Numbered from the stretch's first letter, positions 44,901 through 55,800 are shown. The stretch: 64,000 nt of DNA from Ferruginibacter sp. (GCA_025352695.1 JANXSK010000093.1:1-64000); one strand, 5' to 3'. A program made the numbers and translations. Notes: generated by a model not told the origin, from the letters alone.

Positions 44901-47900
44901 AAGTATGTATTTGCGATAAATTTTAAATTTAACGATCTTGAATTTAGCGGTGACCAAAAAAATTACACTTTTGATTTTTTTCCGGGTCCAATTTATGTAG
45001 CAGGTAAATTTATTATATCCCGTATTAATTTTAAACAACCTGTTAATAATACTTCAACTATCGTTTATAATGGCACAGGCGATCAAACTATTAATGCGTA
45101 TAAAATAACTGGAAATACACCTTCTTTTAAATATCCCAACATCGTTGTTCAGGGATTAGCCAGAAATGTTACGCTTGCAGGTTCAAATACAGATACGATT
45201 AACATTAGCGGAAGTTTGCAGGTTCCTCGAACTACTGCTTACAATGCAGACTTTGGCTATTATGGGATTAACTTAAATACGCAACCATTTGCAACTGGCA
45301 AAGGTTTTATCGTAAACGGGAGTACCGTAAATTTTAATTTTAGCTCAGCGTTAGTTCCCTTATTGTTTCCATCTGCAAGTGGAACTTCTAATTATAATAA
45401 TGTAGTGATAAATAGTGGTACGCATAATTTAGAAAGCAATATGACTTTTGGGGGAAATCTTGATGTTGCAGGAAGCGATGCATTTACTGCTATTCTGAAT
45501 ATTGGTGATGGAACAAGTAACAGAATTTTAAACGTGCTAGGCAATATTAATATAAATAGTTCAGGAACCGGATTGAGGCAAATTGATATGAACAATGAAA
45601 CAAACGGAACAACAAAAATTAATCTTTCAGCAAATTTATCTATAACTGGTAACGCCCAACTTATGGGTACAACTACAACAGGCAATAATAATGGTGTGGT
45701 GGTATTTAATGGAAGTACACCTCAAACTTACTCAAATACTTCTGTCACTTACAAAAATGGTCTTGTTAATTTTATTGTAGGCAATGGTAGTTTGCCTACA
45801 AGTTTAACACTTAGTAGTACCATAAATTTATTGGCTTCATCTACTACAGCCAATAAAAGTACACTAACTGTTACCACTAATTCTTTTTTAGATTGTGGTC
45901 GCAATAATATAATCAGCAATGGTACGGGTAACGCTTTTTTTAACCTGAATGCAGGTGCAACATTTATAACTGCCAATACCGGGGGAATAGAAGGAGCTGC
46001 AACTTTACCAACCAATGGATCAATTATTAATGATGCCACAATTGTAAAAAGTTATGATCCATTGGCAAGCTATGTGTTTAATGCAACCGCTAATACCAAT
46101 ACAAATTTTCCTACTGCAATCACCCCTTTTCCCCTGGCCAACTTAACTATTGGAAATGATATTAATACTGCTACTTTCTTATTAAATAAATCAATTGATG
46201 CAAGCAATACCTTAACGCTTAAAAACAATAGCACACTTGCCGTAGATAATAATTACTTGAACCTTAAATCAACAGCCACATCAACTGCAAGAATTGCTTC
46301 AGTACCAGACAATGCGAATATCACTTATGCTTCCGGAAGATTTGTTGTTGAGCGGTACTATCCGCAACGCAGATCATGGAGATTGGTTACAGCGCCTATC
46401 ACTGCCGATGCCGGAAGATCCGTTTTTAATAGTTGGCAACTTGGCAATGCACCATTTACTACAAGCGGTACCGGCACTTTTGTAACTGGTAAATCTGCCA
46501 ATCCAATTTTAAATGGATTGGATATAAGCCCGCTTAATAACAGTTCTTTAAAAACGTATAATGGAACTAGTTTTGTTGATGTAACCGACACAAAAAACTT
46601 ATTACTATCAGGCACCAATGGTATTGCAGGAACTCCGGATAATGTTGGCTTTTTTTTATTTGTTAGAGGCGACAGAAATCCTGCTGCTAACTTATTTAAT
46701 ATTCCTAATTATAACAATACTACATTAAGAGATACGGGTAAAATTCAAATAAAGAACCAAATTTTTAATACAATTGCACCGGTTGGAAGTTATGTACTTA
46801 TTGGTAACCCGTATGCATCTCAGGTAGATATTACAAATATCATGGCTACGAGTTCTAATATTGACCCAAATTATTTTTGGGCATACGATCCCCGAATAAA
46901 TACAGAACAGGGAGCCTATGTTTATATGGTGCTGACTACCGGTGGAAATTGGATCGCAGTTCCATCTAACCCATCTGTTACGCAGGATAAAAATATACAA
47001 TCAGGTCAGGCAATTTTTGTACGAAAACTAAATAACTCTCCAGGAAATTTGAGTTTTCATGAAACGGATAAATCTACCCAGAACAATCTTAATATGTTTC
47101 GAGCTGCATCACTACCTGCTATGTTTATAACCAATTTGTATTTGCAGCAAGCAGATACAACAATACTAGCAGATGGTAACCTTGAAATTTTTGATAATAT
47201 ATTCAGTAATGCGGTAGATTTTGGTGATGCCCCAAAGTTTGGGAATACAAGAGAAACATTTGGCATTTTGCGTGATGCTAAAACACTTGCTGTTGAAAGA
47301 AGACCAGAAATAGCAAACAATGATACTATATATTTTAAATTAACTAAAGTAACCCAACGTAGTTATAATTTTGAATTTATTCCTCAAAATTTCAACCCTG
47401 AGTTAACTGCCTTTTTAGAAGATAGGTACACCGGTTCGAAAACAATTATATCCCTAAACACAAAAAGTATTTTAAATTTTACTGTTAATTCAGATACCAT
47501 TAGTTCGGCCTCTGACCGTTTTAAAATAGTATTTAAAAATATAGCAGCAGTACCTTTACCTGTAACTTATAAAAGTATAAAAGCCTTCCAGCAAAATAAA
47601 AATATTACTGTAGAATGGTCTGTTGAAAACGAAATCAACATTAGCAAATACGAAGTAGAAAAAAGTATAGATGGCGTTCATTTTACCAAAATTAATACAA
47701 CAACTGCTAAAGGTATCAATGGTGGCAATGCCACTTATACAATTATAGACAAAAATATTTTACAGGGAAATAATTTTTATAGAATACTTAATTATAAAGA
47801 GACTGGGGCATTTGAATACAGTAGGATAGTGATTGTTAAGGTTAATGAAATAAGCAGCGGAATCAGTATTTACCCTAATCCAGTAACGGGAAATACAATT

Positions 47901-48113
47901 GGTGTAGCAATCAATAATTTACCTGCAGGCAAATATAATTGTAGATTAATCAACACACTTGGACAAATAATAATGGTTCAGCAACTTAACCATGCAGCAG
48001 GCAATTCAATGGAATCGCTTGTTCCAAATAGTAAACTTACTGCAGGCATTTATCAACTGGAAGTAATGACGCCCAATAACCAAAAAAGTACATTAAAGGT
48101 GGTGGTAGAATAA
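41943..48113 (+). CDS. Giant secreted beta-rich surface protein with T9SS type A sorting domain
   Basis: A 2056-residue protein with a signal peptide ending THAQ (about residue 21). Most of it is Ser/Thr/Asn/Gly-rich beta-strand repeat sequence with few charges and almost no Cys, as in adhesins. WxG...NW modules start at YTWMGGASGDYQVAANWS (about 23-40) and again at FNWKGSVNTDWTNPANWSG (about 700-718). Near 1460-1500 is VERYYPQRRSWRLVTAP, a segment common in T9SS surface proteins. An Fn3-like domain (about 1875-1970; EINISKYEVEKSIDG) comes before the type A sorting domain, which starts at ISIYPNPV and ends in KVVVE. It is likely a surface or gliding-type adhesin exported by T9SS. Its position after the acylation genes suggests, without proof, that it could be an acceptor. 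Confidence 0.85.
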   Translation: MRKIFSFFLFFILFLTTTHAQVTYTWMGGASGDYQVAANWSPTRITTALNDILAFDATSPIIINNVANESIGTIKIASGISTVSFATNSFTNVLSLTALVPLIYITPGAILAADFLTINLNNPGAFNLTSGVLGIAPGTGGKIFINCALTLNGGTLDFDVAGTGGTTITGSVTYITGIFNCATASAITWTGTANYYHAFNGSGSSAIPISNWQTNATCNITGLNIGTTAPTGLNNNNFANFNWDCSSQSGDVDLNLLTGTIGGTLSIKNTNNKFLRLASVAGGVITAGSYTQTGGNIMLQSASGATLLSVTGNFLHSGGILDGVGGSAAGTATLDLKGAVTKSVTCGWQCSSSNLGALVNIQFSGTTVQTVSIAGTWTAPAAGRSNITILNSNLITGVNLTSNSVLKVFSNSSTPAVCTMAGIITPADATSYISYIGNGTLLYNGNFSQTSSAVEFPTTNGPANLTINNSLGVRFSANFNRTIPGTLTMVTGNLAIDDFSTSNKLELSNTSLSTQLNYLGGFITTGKLGRYFPITGLPTAAVNAGRFPFGTGANDRSLNLYFSAGTLSTGTAGMVYVSHTPLGGVTPILPTVPDNGVNLDKRTNTYWTITTGTFSIGSGAETISLTATAANIGSVDNYTVLRLTDGSTSAYGTSLMPNPNTGTTSIPVTGKAGLTMANLNKSLYIASDGTTVYNPLVNITFNWKGSVNTDWTNPANWSGLYAVGYPSASTEIAIIDNSLSPTYFPTINTGTSISLYQLTINSGITLTMAPASSINVYDNVNFSGGIAAFSPTSTFGYASSNSAQNIQSLTYGNLSISGTATKNLPSTLTVTGDYAVSGSSPVLNTNTFIYAGAGNQRIAAANYYNLSISGNRSGGTITLGNPPVPSTIDIANIFDVSALSSYSNPVGFSPQSETVVNFSSTGSQNIPGFYYPKKITNSGNGPRVLDNLGSSDYTHVIYTIAFTPGTGIYTNTGSKVNFYVTGFADAKYVFAINFKFNDLEFSGDQKNYTFDFFPGPIYVAGKFIISRINFKQPVNNTSTIVYNGTGDQTINAYKITGNTPSFKYPNIVVQGLARNVTLAGSNTDTINISGSLQVPRTTAYNADFGYYGINLNTQPFATGKGFIVNGSTVNFNFSSALVPLLFPSASGTSNYNNVVINSGTHNLESNMTFGGNLDVAGSDAFTAILNIGDGTSNRILNVLGNININSSGTGLRQIDMNNETNGTTKINLSANLSITGNAQLMGTTTTGNNNGVVVFNGSTPQTYSNTSVTYKNGLVNFIVGNGSLPTSLTLSSTINLLASSTTANKSTLTVTTNSFLDCGRNNIISNGTGNAFFNLNAGATFITANTGGIEGAATLPTNGSIINDATIVKSYDPLASYVFNATANTNTNFPTAITPFPLANLTIGNDINTATFLLNKSIDASNTLTLKNNSTLAVDNNYLNLKSTATSTARIASVPDNANITYASGRFVVERYYPQRRSWRLVTAPITADAGRSVFNSWQLGNAPFTTSGTGTFVTGKSANPILNGLDISPLNNSSLKTYNGTSFVDVTDTKNLLLSGTNGIAGTPDNVGFFLFVRGDRNPAANLFNIPNYNNTTLRDTGKIQIKNQIFNTIAPVGSYVLIGNPYASQVDITNIMATSSNIDPNYFWAYDPRINTEQGAYVYMVLTTGGNWIAVPSNPSVTQDKNIQSGQAIFVRKLNNSPGNLSFHETDKSTQNNLNMFRAASLPAMFITNLYLQQADTTILADGNLEIFDNIFSNAVDFGDAPKFGNTRETFGILRDAKTLAVERRPEIANNDTIYFKLTKVTQRSYNFEFIPQNFNPELTAFLEDRYTGSKTIISLNTKSILNFTVNSDTISSASDRFKIVFKNIAAVPLPVTYKSIKAFQQNKNITVEWSVENEINISKYEVEKSIDGVHFTKINTTTAKGINGGNATYTIIDKNILQGNNFYRILNYKETGAFEYSRIVIVKVNEISSGISIYPNPVTGNTIGVAINNLPAGKYNCRLINTLGQIIMVQQLNHAAGNSMESLVPNSKLTAGIYQLEVMTPNNQKSTLKVVVE

Positions 48114-48142
48114 ATTATTAATAAAATACACACATACGAATC

Positions 48143-48173
48143 AACCGGCTGTCTCTTTTTGATGCAGTCGGTT
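48143..48173. terminator. Hairpin between the giant gene and the convergent tlpA-like gene
   Basis: AACCGGCTG (48143-48151) pairs with CAGTCGGTT (48165-48173) with one mismatch. It lies between two convergent stops and could end both transcripts, but no T run follows. Confidence 0.5.
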
Positions 48174-48192
48174 CTGCCCACTATTTTCTATT

Positions 48193-48693
48193 TTATTTAA
48201 GTATTTCAATGATAAATTTATTCAGCTCATCTTCTGTTAGAGCATATTTTGTTTTATTGATAAGCCTATGATTTTTATCATAAAAAAAAGTGACAGGAAC
48301 GGATGTAATCCCCAATTCATGAAATGCTATCTGCGATTGAACATAAAAAAAGGTGTACTTATTTTGTTCACTAAATTTTACTAATTTTTCAACAGGCTCA
48401 TCTGAGATAATCATAAAATTAACCTGCCCCTTATATTTTTCACTTACCTTTTCAAAATAAGGAAGTTCTTGCCTGCATGGACCGCACCAGGTTCCCCAGA
48501 AATTAATAACCAACGGTGTTTCGTTAAAGCTGGCCATGCTAATATTATTTCCATATAAATCTTTTAAAACTAGATCGGATAATTTTATTGAGGGAACATT
48601 ATGTTGTTTATTTTTTCTAATAATAAATGTTGAAATTAAAAAAATCAATATAAGGCCTGCTAAATAAAATATTTTTTTATGGTTACGCTCCAT
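48193..48693 (-). CDS. Membrane-anchored TlpA-like thiol-disulfide oxidoreductase
   Basis: A 166-residue thioredoxin-fold protein with an N-terminal membrane segment (8-25) and a periplasmic domain. The active site is WCGPC (Cys70, Cys73) after LVINFWGT, and the cis-proline is in TSVPVTFF. TlpA/ResA-type proteins reduce disulfides outside the membrane, often for cytochrome c maturation. It lies 23 bp after pgi on the same strand and may be cotranscribed with it, though the link is not functional in an obvious way. Confidence 0.9.
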   Translation of the reverse strand: MERNHKKIFYLAGLILIFLISTFIIRKNKQHNVPSIKLSDLVLKDLYGNNISMASFNETPLVINFWGTWCGPCRQELPYFEKVSEKYKGQVNFMIISDEPVEKLVKFSEQNKYTFFYVQSQIAFHELGITSVPVTFFYDKNHRLINKTKYALTEDELNKFIIEILK

Positions 48694-48716
48694 TCAATGT
48701 TGGAATTAAAAAATAT

Positions 48717-50321
48717 TTATAAACTTGGTTCTTTCATTTTGGTAAATATATTGATCAGGCTATTGGTAGATGAATCGTGTGTAGTAACGATTTTGCTAGT
48801 TTGCAATTCGGGTAATATCTTTTTTGCCAGTACTTTACCAAGCTCCACACCAAACTGATCAAAGCTATAAATGTTCCAGATTACGCCCTGAACAAAAATT
48901 TTATGCTCATATAAAGCAATCAATTGCCCCAAAGTAAAAGGAGTAATTTCTTTAATTAAAAAAGAATTGGTAGGTCTGTTACCTGTAAAAGTTCTGTAGG
49001 TATCTTCATTTTCACTACCATTCATCAATGCTTCTGTTTGTGCAAAAAAGTTACTTAACAAGATAGCATGGTGCTCTCCAATAGGATTGTGGCTGATAGC
49101 AGGGGCAATAAAATCGCAGGGAATTTTTTGTGTTCCCTGGTGTATCAACTGGTAAAAAGCATGTTGACCGTTGGTTCCAGGCTCTCCCCAAATTACGGGA
49201 CCGGTTGCATAAGTAACCTGCTGTCCATTTCTATCCACATATTTACCATTACTTTCCATATTTCCTTGCTGAAAATAGGCTGAAAAGCGGTGTAAATATT
49301 GATCGTAAGGCAATATTGCTTCGGAGGCGGTTCCATAAAAATTGGTGTACCAGATACCCACCAATGCCATTATAACCGGAATGTTTTTTTCAAAACTTTC
49401 GGTAGAAAAATGCTTATCCGTTTGATGAGCGCCTCGTAATAAATTTTCAAAATTTTCATATCCAATTGTAAGTGCAATCGATAATCCAATGGCGCTCCAC
49501 AAGCTATATCTTCCACCAACCCAATCCCAAAAAACAAATATATTTTCAGCAGCAATACCAAATTTTACTACATCTGTTTCATTGGTGCTAAGTGCTACAA
49601 AGTGTTTTGCAATATGTGCGGCCTCTTTTGCCTGTTGCAAAAACCAATCTCTAGCAGTATGCGCATTGGCCATTGTTTCCTGAGTAGTAAAGGTTTTTGA
49701 CGCTATTAAAAAAATTGTTTCTTCTGGCGTCACTTTTTTTAAAATCTCACTAATATGTGTGCCATCAATATTACTTACAAAATAAGTTTGTATGCCGTCA
49801 ACCCAATAAGGTTTTAATGCTTCTGTAACCATTACGGGTCCAAGATCGCTTCCTCCAATACCAATGTTAACAATATATTTTATTTTGCTGCCGGTATAAC
49901 CCTTCCATTCACCGCTATGTACTTTTGTGCAAAATAATTTTATTTGTTCCAATACTTTAAATACGTCCGGCATCACATCTACACCATCCACATTTACCGG
50001 TTTTCCTGAAAAATTACGTAACGCAGTGTGCAATACTGACCTTCTTTCTGTTACATTAATTTTTTCGCCTGTAAACATTGCTTCGATAGCTTCTTTTAAT
50101 TTACATTCTTTTGCTAATTGCAAAAGCAATTGAACAGTGGTAGATGTGATGTTATTTTTAGAATAATCAAAAACAATATTATCTGTGCAAAGTGAGAATT
50201 TATTAAAACGCTCTACATCATTTGTAAATAAATTTTTTATAGTTACCTCTTTAGTAACAGTATAGTGTTGTGCTAAAGCCTTCCAGGATTCTGTTTTAGT
50301 TGGATTAATTTTTGGAAACAT
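48717..50321 (-). CDS. pgi: Glucose-6-phosphate isomerase
   Basis: A 534-residue enzyme interconverting glucose-6-phosphate and fructose-6-phosphate. The signatures are [16 protein letters not shown] (about 151-166), SKTFTTQET (phosphate binding), [12 protein letters not shown] (catalytic Glu region) and [19 protein letters not shown] (about 378-396). The length is that of the long bacterial/eukaryal type. It starts 172 bp from the threonine aldolase gene on the same strand. Confidence 0.97.
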   Translation of the reverse strand: MFPKINPTKTESWKALAQHYTVTKEVTIKNLFTNDVERFNKFSLCTDNIVFDYSKNNITSTTVQLLLQLAKECKLKEAIEAMFTGEKINVTERRSVLHTALRNFSGKPVNVDGVDVMPDVFKVLEQIKLFCTKVHSGEWKGYTGSKIKYIVNIGIGGSDLGPVMVTEALKPYWVDGIQTYFVSNIDGTHISEILKKVTPEETIFLIASKTFTTQETMANAHTARDWFLQQAKEAAHIAKHFVALSTNETDVVKFGIAAENIFVFWDWVGGRYSLWSAIGLSIALTIGYENFENLLRGAHQTDKHFSTESFEKNIPVIMALVGIWYTNFYGTASEAILPYDQYLHRFSAYFQQGNMESNGKYVDRNGQQVTYATGPVIWGEPGTNGQHAFYQLIHQGTQKIPCDFIAPAISHNPIGEHHAILLSNFFAQTEALMNGSENEDTYRTFTGNRPTNSFLIKEITPFTLGQLIALYEHKIFVQGVIWNIYSFDQFGVELGKVLAKKILPELQTSKIVTTHDSSTNSLINIFTKMKEPSL

Positions 50322-50493
50322 TTTTGTTGAAATATTTTTTAAATATGATAATTAAAGATTGAAATATTTATAAATTACCTGGTTTGAAAAAATTGCATAT
50401 TAGTTCAAATTTCTTACCATAATAATCAATTTATATTTTTTAAATTTATTAGTATTATTAATCAAATAAAAAATATAATTAATTGATTAATAA

Positions 50494-51510
50494 TTATATA
50501 GAATAAATTATTTTTATTAAATTACTAATCATTGCTGGTGTAATATCAAGGTGCGTAACAATTCTTACCTGAGTAGTTGAGATTGGCATAACAAAAATGA
50601 AAAACTTCGCTAATTCTTCTGCAAAACTTTTGGGTGTGTAAGGATAAAGTATTTCAAAAATTACAATATTCGTTTCTACCGGCATTACTTTACCAACAAA
50701 AGACTTTTTTAACAAGGCATCCGTTATCAATTTAGCATGTTGGTGATCTTCTTCTAATCTTTCAATATTATTTTCCAATGCAAAAATTCCGGCAGCAGCC
50801 AAATAACCTGCTTGTCTCATACCGCCACCAAAAACCTTTCTTATACGTCGTGCTTTTCTTATATAGTCTTTATTGCCAAGTAAAATACTCCCAACTGGCG
50901 TACCCAATCCTTTGCTTAAGCAAATTGAAATACTATCAAAAATTTCACCATATTGCCGCGGGGTTTCTTTATTGGCAACCAGTGCATTCCAAAGGCGAGC
51001 GCCATCCAAATGTAATTTCAAATTATTTTGTAAGCAAACCTCTTTAATTGACTGTATATCAGAGAATAAATAACAACTTCCTCCACCTCTATTAGCGGTA
51101 TTTTCAATACTAACTAAACTTGTTCTTGCCTTATGGATGTCAGAAGGATTAATTGCATCCTTCACTTGATCGGAAGTAATGCGTCCATGATCGCCTTCAA
51201 TTGTTTTTACCTGGCAACCACTATTAAATGCAATACCACCGCCTTCATAAATGTAAACATGACTTAATTTTTCGCAAATAACCTCATCCCCGGGCTGCGT
51301 ATGTACTTTTATTCCAATTTGATTTGTCATGGTGCCACTCGGACAAAACACACCTGCCTCCATACCAAACATTTCAGCAGCCATAAATTCTAATTGATTT
51401 ATGGATGGATCTTCTCCAAAAACATCATCCCCTACTTCTGCCGAAAACATTGCCTGCAACATTGCAGCTGAGGGTTTAGTAAATGTGTCGGATCGTAAAT
51501 CAGTTATCAT
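50494..51510 (-). CDS. ltaE: Low-specificity threonine aldolase (PLP)
   Basis: A 338-residue fold-type I PLP enzyme that cleaves threonine or allo-threonine to glycine and acetaldehyde. I take ATG 51510 (MITDLRSDTFT), because this is the family N-terminus; the upstream ATG at 51537 would add nine residues (MFYLYYICK) not expected in the family. Motifs are GDDVFGEDP (27-35), HLDGARLWNA (167-176) and the PLP lysine Lys200 in CLSKGLGTPVG. Symbol by family; L/D-allo specificity cannot be told. Confidence 0.92.
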   Translation of the reverse strand: MITDLRSDTFTKPSAAMLQAMFSAEVGDDVFGEDPSINQLEFMAAEMFGMEAGVFCPSGTMTNQIGIKVHTQPGDEVICEKLSHVYIYEGGGIAFNSGCQVKTIEGDHGRITSDQVKDAINPSDIHKARTSLVSIENTANRGGGSCYLFSDIQSIKEVCLQNNLKLHLDGARLWNALVANKETPRQYGEIFDSISICLSKGLGTPVGSILLGNKDYIRKARRIRKVFGGGMRQAGYLAAAGIFALENNIERLEEDHQHAKLITDALLKKSFVGKVMPVETNIVIFEILYPYTPKSFAEELAKFFIFVMPISTTQVRIVTHLDITPAMISNLIKIIYSI

Positions 51511-51941
51511 TTTGCAAATGTAATATAGATAAAACATTGATGGACACTAAAATTCAATATTATTACAAAAACACGAATCAAAATAGTGATATTTAATATT
51601 ATACGACTGTATAATATACTCAGTATGCAAATATGTTCTCAGTTGGCATACTCTTATCTAATATTTTCAAGTAGCTTTTTAAAATAGTTATTAAATTAAT
51701 AAAGTATTAAATATTTATTATTTTATATAAGGATTGTTTTAAGTGAATTTTAATTTTTATTAAATTTGCTTGGTCAAATTTGAAAGTATGCTTTTTTAAA
51801 ATTCACTATGAAATGCAGATTTTGCATCGTACATTTGCACTATTTTCAGGAAATTATTTGTAGATTAACTAATGTTTTGCAACATTTTTTAAAACATAAT
51901 TGCCTACATATCGTTATAAATTATTGACATAAAACAAGCAA
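51511..51941 (+). promoter_or_regulatory. rpoD upstream region with two TAnnTTTG candidates
   Basis: About 430 bp between divergent genes. TAAATTTG at 51761-51768 has a TTG at 51734-51736 (24 bp between, one more than the usual maximum), and TACATTTG at 51830-51837 lies 104 bp before the sigma factor start but lacks a TTG at the right distance. Either could drive rpoD with a long leader. Confidence 0.4.
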
Positions 51942-52799
51942 ATGAGGCAACTAAAGATCGCAACGCAGATTACTAACCGGGATTCACAAGCGGTTGAAAA
52001 ATATCTGCAGGAAATTTCCAAAATTTCAATGATCACTCCTGAAGAGGAGACTATTTTGGCCCAAAAGATTAAAATGGGTGATCAAAGAGCGTTGGACAAA
52101 TTAGTTCAGGCTAACCTGCGCTTTGTTGTATCTGTAGCAAAGCAGTACCAACACCAGGGACTTTCACTGAGCGATTTGATAAATGAAGGAAATCTTGGTT
52201 TAATTAAAGCTGCACAACGTTTTGACGAAACCAAGGGTTTTAAATTTATTTCATATGCAGTATGGTGGATTCGTCAATCTATTTTACAGGCTTTAGCAGA
52301 ACAGGGTAGGTTGGTTCGATTACCACAAAATAAAATTGGAACTTATAATAAAGCTAATAAAGCCTATATGGCTTTTGAACAGGAACATGAGCGTGAGCCT
52401 TCTACTGAAGAATTAGCCGAATTACTTGAGATGAGTGAAACAGAAATCAACAACATTTTTCAAAGTAATACCCGTCATACTTCTCTAGACGCACCAGTTC
52501 ACGAAGCTGAAGATGTTGCCATGGGCGATTTATTGAAAGGTGGAGCCGAAACTGATGAGGATGTAATGCATGATTCGTTAAGAAATGAAATTCGCAGGGT
52601 TTTGAAGTCGCTTAGCCCAAGAGAAGCGGAAATAGTAAATGCTTATTTTGGTTTAGATGGAGAAAATGGTGTAACTATTGAACAAATTGGACAAAAATAT
52701 GATCTAACAAAAGAACGTATACGCCAGATAAAAGAAAGAGCTATTAAGCGTTTGCAAAAAGCAAGATACAGCGGCGCTTTAAAAGCTTATTTAGGATAA
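51942..52799 (+). CDS. rpoD: Primary RNA polymerase sigma factor, RpoD/SigA family
   Basis: A 285-residue group 1-like sigma factor of the short Bacteroidota form. Region 1.2 is VEKYLQEISKI; region 2 covers NLRFVVSVAKQYQHQGLSLSDL (core binding and -10 contacts, read in pieces) and AVWWIRQSI; regions 3 and 4 end with SPREAEIV, GLDGENGVTIEQIG and the -35-binding helix LTKERIRQIKERAIKRLQ. The very short region 1.1 and high conservation suggest the housekeeping sigma that reads TTG/TAnnTTTG promoters. A strong terminator follows. Confidence 0.95.
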   Translation: MRQLKIATQITNRDSQAVEKYLQEISKISMITPEEETILAQKIKMGDQRALDKLVQANLRFVVSVAKQYQHQGLSLSDLINEGNLGLIKAAQRFDETKGFKFISYAVWWIRQSILQALAEQGRLVRLPQNKIGTYNKANKAYMAFEQEHEREPSTEELAELLEMSETEINNIFQSNTRHTSLDAPVHEAEDVAMGDLLKGGAETDEDVMHDSLRNEIRRVLKSLSPREAEIVNAYFGLDGENGVTIEQIGQKYDLTKERIRQIKERAIKRLQKARYSGALKAYLG

Positions 52800-52813
52800 G
52801 ATTTTACCTGATC

Positions 52814-52851
52814 AAAAAATCCCCGATGTTTTAATTCATCGGGGATTTTTT
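52814..52851. terminator. Strong bidirectional terminator between rpoD and the giant-gene pair
   Basis: AAAAAATCCCCGATG (52814-52828) pairs perfectly with CATCGGGGATTTTTT (52837-52851). With an A run on one side and a T run on the other, it can end both rpoD and the convergent 1407-residue gene. Confidence 0.93.
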
Positions 52852-52864
52852 ATTTTAAATTGAA

Positions 52865-55800
52865 TTAATCCGTACAACATACAAATGGAACCGCTGTTAG
52901 CGGTGAAGTTCTTAAAATACGATAATGTCCCAAACCATTGCTAAGTGGTTTTAGCTGAACTGTAGCAAAAAAATCTTCCGTCTGTTGCCTGCCTGCCTGT
53001 ATAACCTTTTCTTTAAACATTGTAGCAGCACTTACATCCATATTTTTCGCCATAAAATTATGGGCGGCTTCCTGTTGTCGTTTTTCAAAGAGTTTACTAA
53101 GGTGTTCTTTAATATTGGTAATATTACCAAATACCTCTACAGTAAGTACACTCAGCGAAGCATCTTCGGGTAAACCATATTGATTTAAAAGGCTATACAC
53201 TTCTTTAGTTGTCCAAACAGCAGTACCTATACGAAGCTGGTCTTTAAATATGGCTAATTGTGCACCAGCAATAATTTGGGCGTTAATAGTAACTTTATCA
53301 AGAGTACGCGTATTATTAAAATTAGTAGCTTTTAAATAATCTTCTCTTTGTATAAAATTTTGATAAGTATTAACCAATAGTTTTTCGTTTTCAGGTATTT
53401 CAAAAAGCTTTTTCTTCCAATCCATGTACCTATCATCCAATAAGATATTTCTGAAAGCTTTACCATCAGCCTGGTGCACCTGTGCGTATAATAAACACCA
53501 AAGTTGTGTACGTGGAGGTTCTGCTGTTACATTTTTACCATTAATAACAGCTTGAGCATAAGGCGCATTTACATACAACCTTTCCTCATCCCGGTTTACA
53601 ACACACAATAAATTTGGCGCAGGATGCTGCAGTCCTGTAACCTTCAATGCTCTTCCATAACGACCTTGTGCCGTAGACCATAAATTATTTTTCCTATCTG
53701 CCCAGTGGCCGTGACCGATCCTGAATTCGTAAGTAAAGAAGCCGAATAACTCTACACTTTCACTATGCATGCCCGGAGGAATGGGCATCAAGTAATGTAA
53801 ATCACTATCTGTTGCTTTTGTAAGAAACTGCATGGCACTTAAACCAGCAAGATCATCACTTTGATTGGATGTAATTACCCTAATATATTCCGGATCAATT
53901 GGCAATGGAGGATCTTCGGGGGCACCAAATAATTCAAAATCATTATTACTAATTAGTTGATCAGGTGCATAAGCAAGCACCCTGCAATAAAGTGTATCAT
54001 TAGGATCTTTAACTGGTTCGGTAAGTTCAATCCATAAATATCGTTGTCTTACTTCCGTTGATTCGTAATTACCATGAATCAGGTAAGGAGAAAAAGCTAT
54101 ACCAACACTTGCCAATTTAGGAACCTGTGATGGATTTACTGTTGTTGGTAATGTGAGTAATTGTGGCTGCTGTAAAACCGGATTGTTACCATGATTCTTT
54201 TTAAATTTTGCTTTTATGGTATATTCAATTTCCTGTTCATCCGGAAAACGCAGTGCTCCATCTTCTTTTGTAAAGGTAGATTTGGGTTCTATAGCATCTA
54301 TAAAAACTACAATAGTTTCATTTCGGTTTATATTTCCAAACCTATCTTGTTGCAATGCTTCAAAAGATACGGCGGATTTTAATTCAATATCGCCAAGATA
54401 TAATTGCTGCTCTGCAGGATTAACCAGATCATTTTTAAATTTTTTGATGCGCTCAAATGTAAAAGCTATATCTTCTAGTGCATCCCAACTCCAATCTCTG
54501 TTTAATTTATAAACGATACAGCCAAGCCAATGATCTGCCAGGTCTTCTTTGGATGCAAATGTGATGGAAGATTGGTCAGGAGCAAGGCTGTGCCTGATGT
54601 GATTACTACAACCAAAAACAATCCGTTGTCCTTTGTTACTCACTAACGTTAACCCTTTACTTTCGATGCCAAGTTGTTTGGCCAGCCTTTGTACAATATT
54701 AGGTTTATTACTACTACCAAATTGAGTGAATAAATCATTTAAACCACCAAGTTTTACAACGGGCGCATCTGGTTGAAGGAAAATACCCTGAACGATAGGA
54801 ATTGTTTGCCAGGGTTGCAATAACAAATCTTCAAGAACAGATTCTTTATAAAGAAATATTTGGGTAGTTGCTCCAAACCGGGTTTGTTTTTCTTTTGGCC
54901 CGTTGATACTGCCAAAATAAACATCATTTTCCTCACAAACAGATCGAAGGGTAATTCGTATTTTTCGTCCGGTAGGCACTACAACATCAGTTCTTGCATC
55001 CAGGTTATTTTTTAATAAAGTCAGATTGTTAAATGGATTACTGCCCTCATTATCAAAATTGATCAGATTTAAGTTGGGAGCATCCATAAATGTAAACGGT
55101 ATATCGAGTATTTCATCAAAATTAATCGCATCAAAATTTCGATAAGTTGTGTACAGTTGAGCATAATTTTCCTGACCAGAATAACTCAGTAAATTATCCA
55201 TTTTTGGTGTTTCAGCCTCTACAATAATTTCTACTTTACTTACATCAGGATCAGCAATACCAAGTCCCACCCTTGTAGCAGCTGGGTTTAATGGATCTGC
55301 ATCTGCATCTGCAATTGCCTGCAACCTTCCAATGGCCTCATTTTCATCATATTTATTAGTGAACAATACTGCAGGATACCCTAGTAAAGGCCGTTTTAAA
55401 TTGATAACAGGATTGGCATTGTACACTTCTTCACCATTAACGATTGTTTCATTGTAAAAATCAACATAATTTTTTTCAAAAGAAACATTATTCTCGTCTA
55501 TTGTTTTTACAAGTAAATCTTTTAAATTAATAAAGCGAAGCTTTCCTGGTTGAATAAATCTTTTAAAATTAACTTCTTCCGCCGGATTGGGAGACTGTTT
55601 TAAAGGTGATATTTCGGCATCTATTAGCGGTCCGCCATTACTCAAATCACAAAACCTTACTCTAAAAAAATAGGTATGACCATAAACCAATTTAAAAGAA
55701 ACTTGTTTTTCAGTAAATATCTGGTTGGTATTTACCGGCGCAGTTGACACATCATGCTTGTATAATTTAGCGGCTACATCATCTTTCAATACAAGGCTTT

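Noticed and set aside
45392-46039. Minus-strand open frames (97 and 96 codons) opposite the giant T9SS gene
   Set aside because: They mirror the low-complexity Thr/Asn-rich repeats of the real gene; the Val/Leu/Pro-rich translations are compositional shadows.
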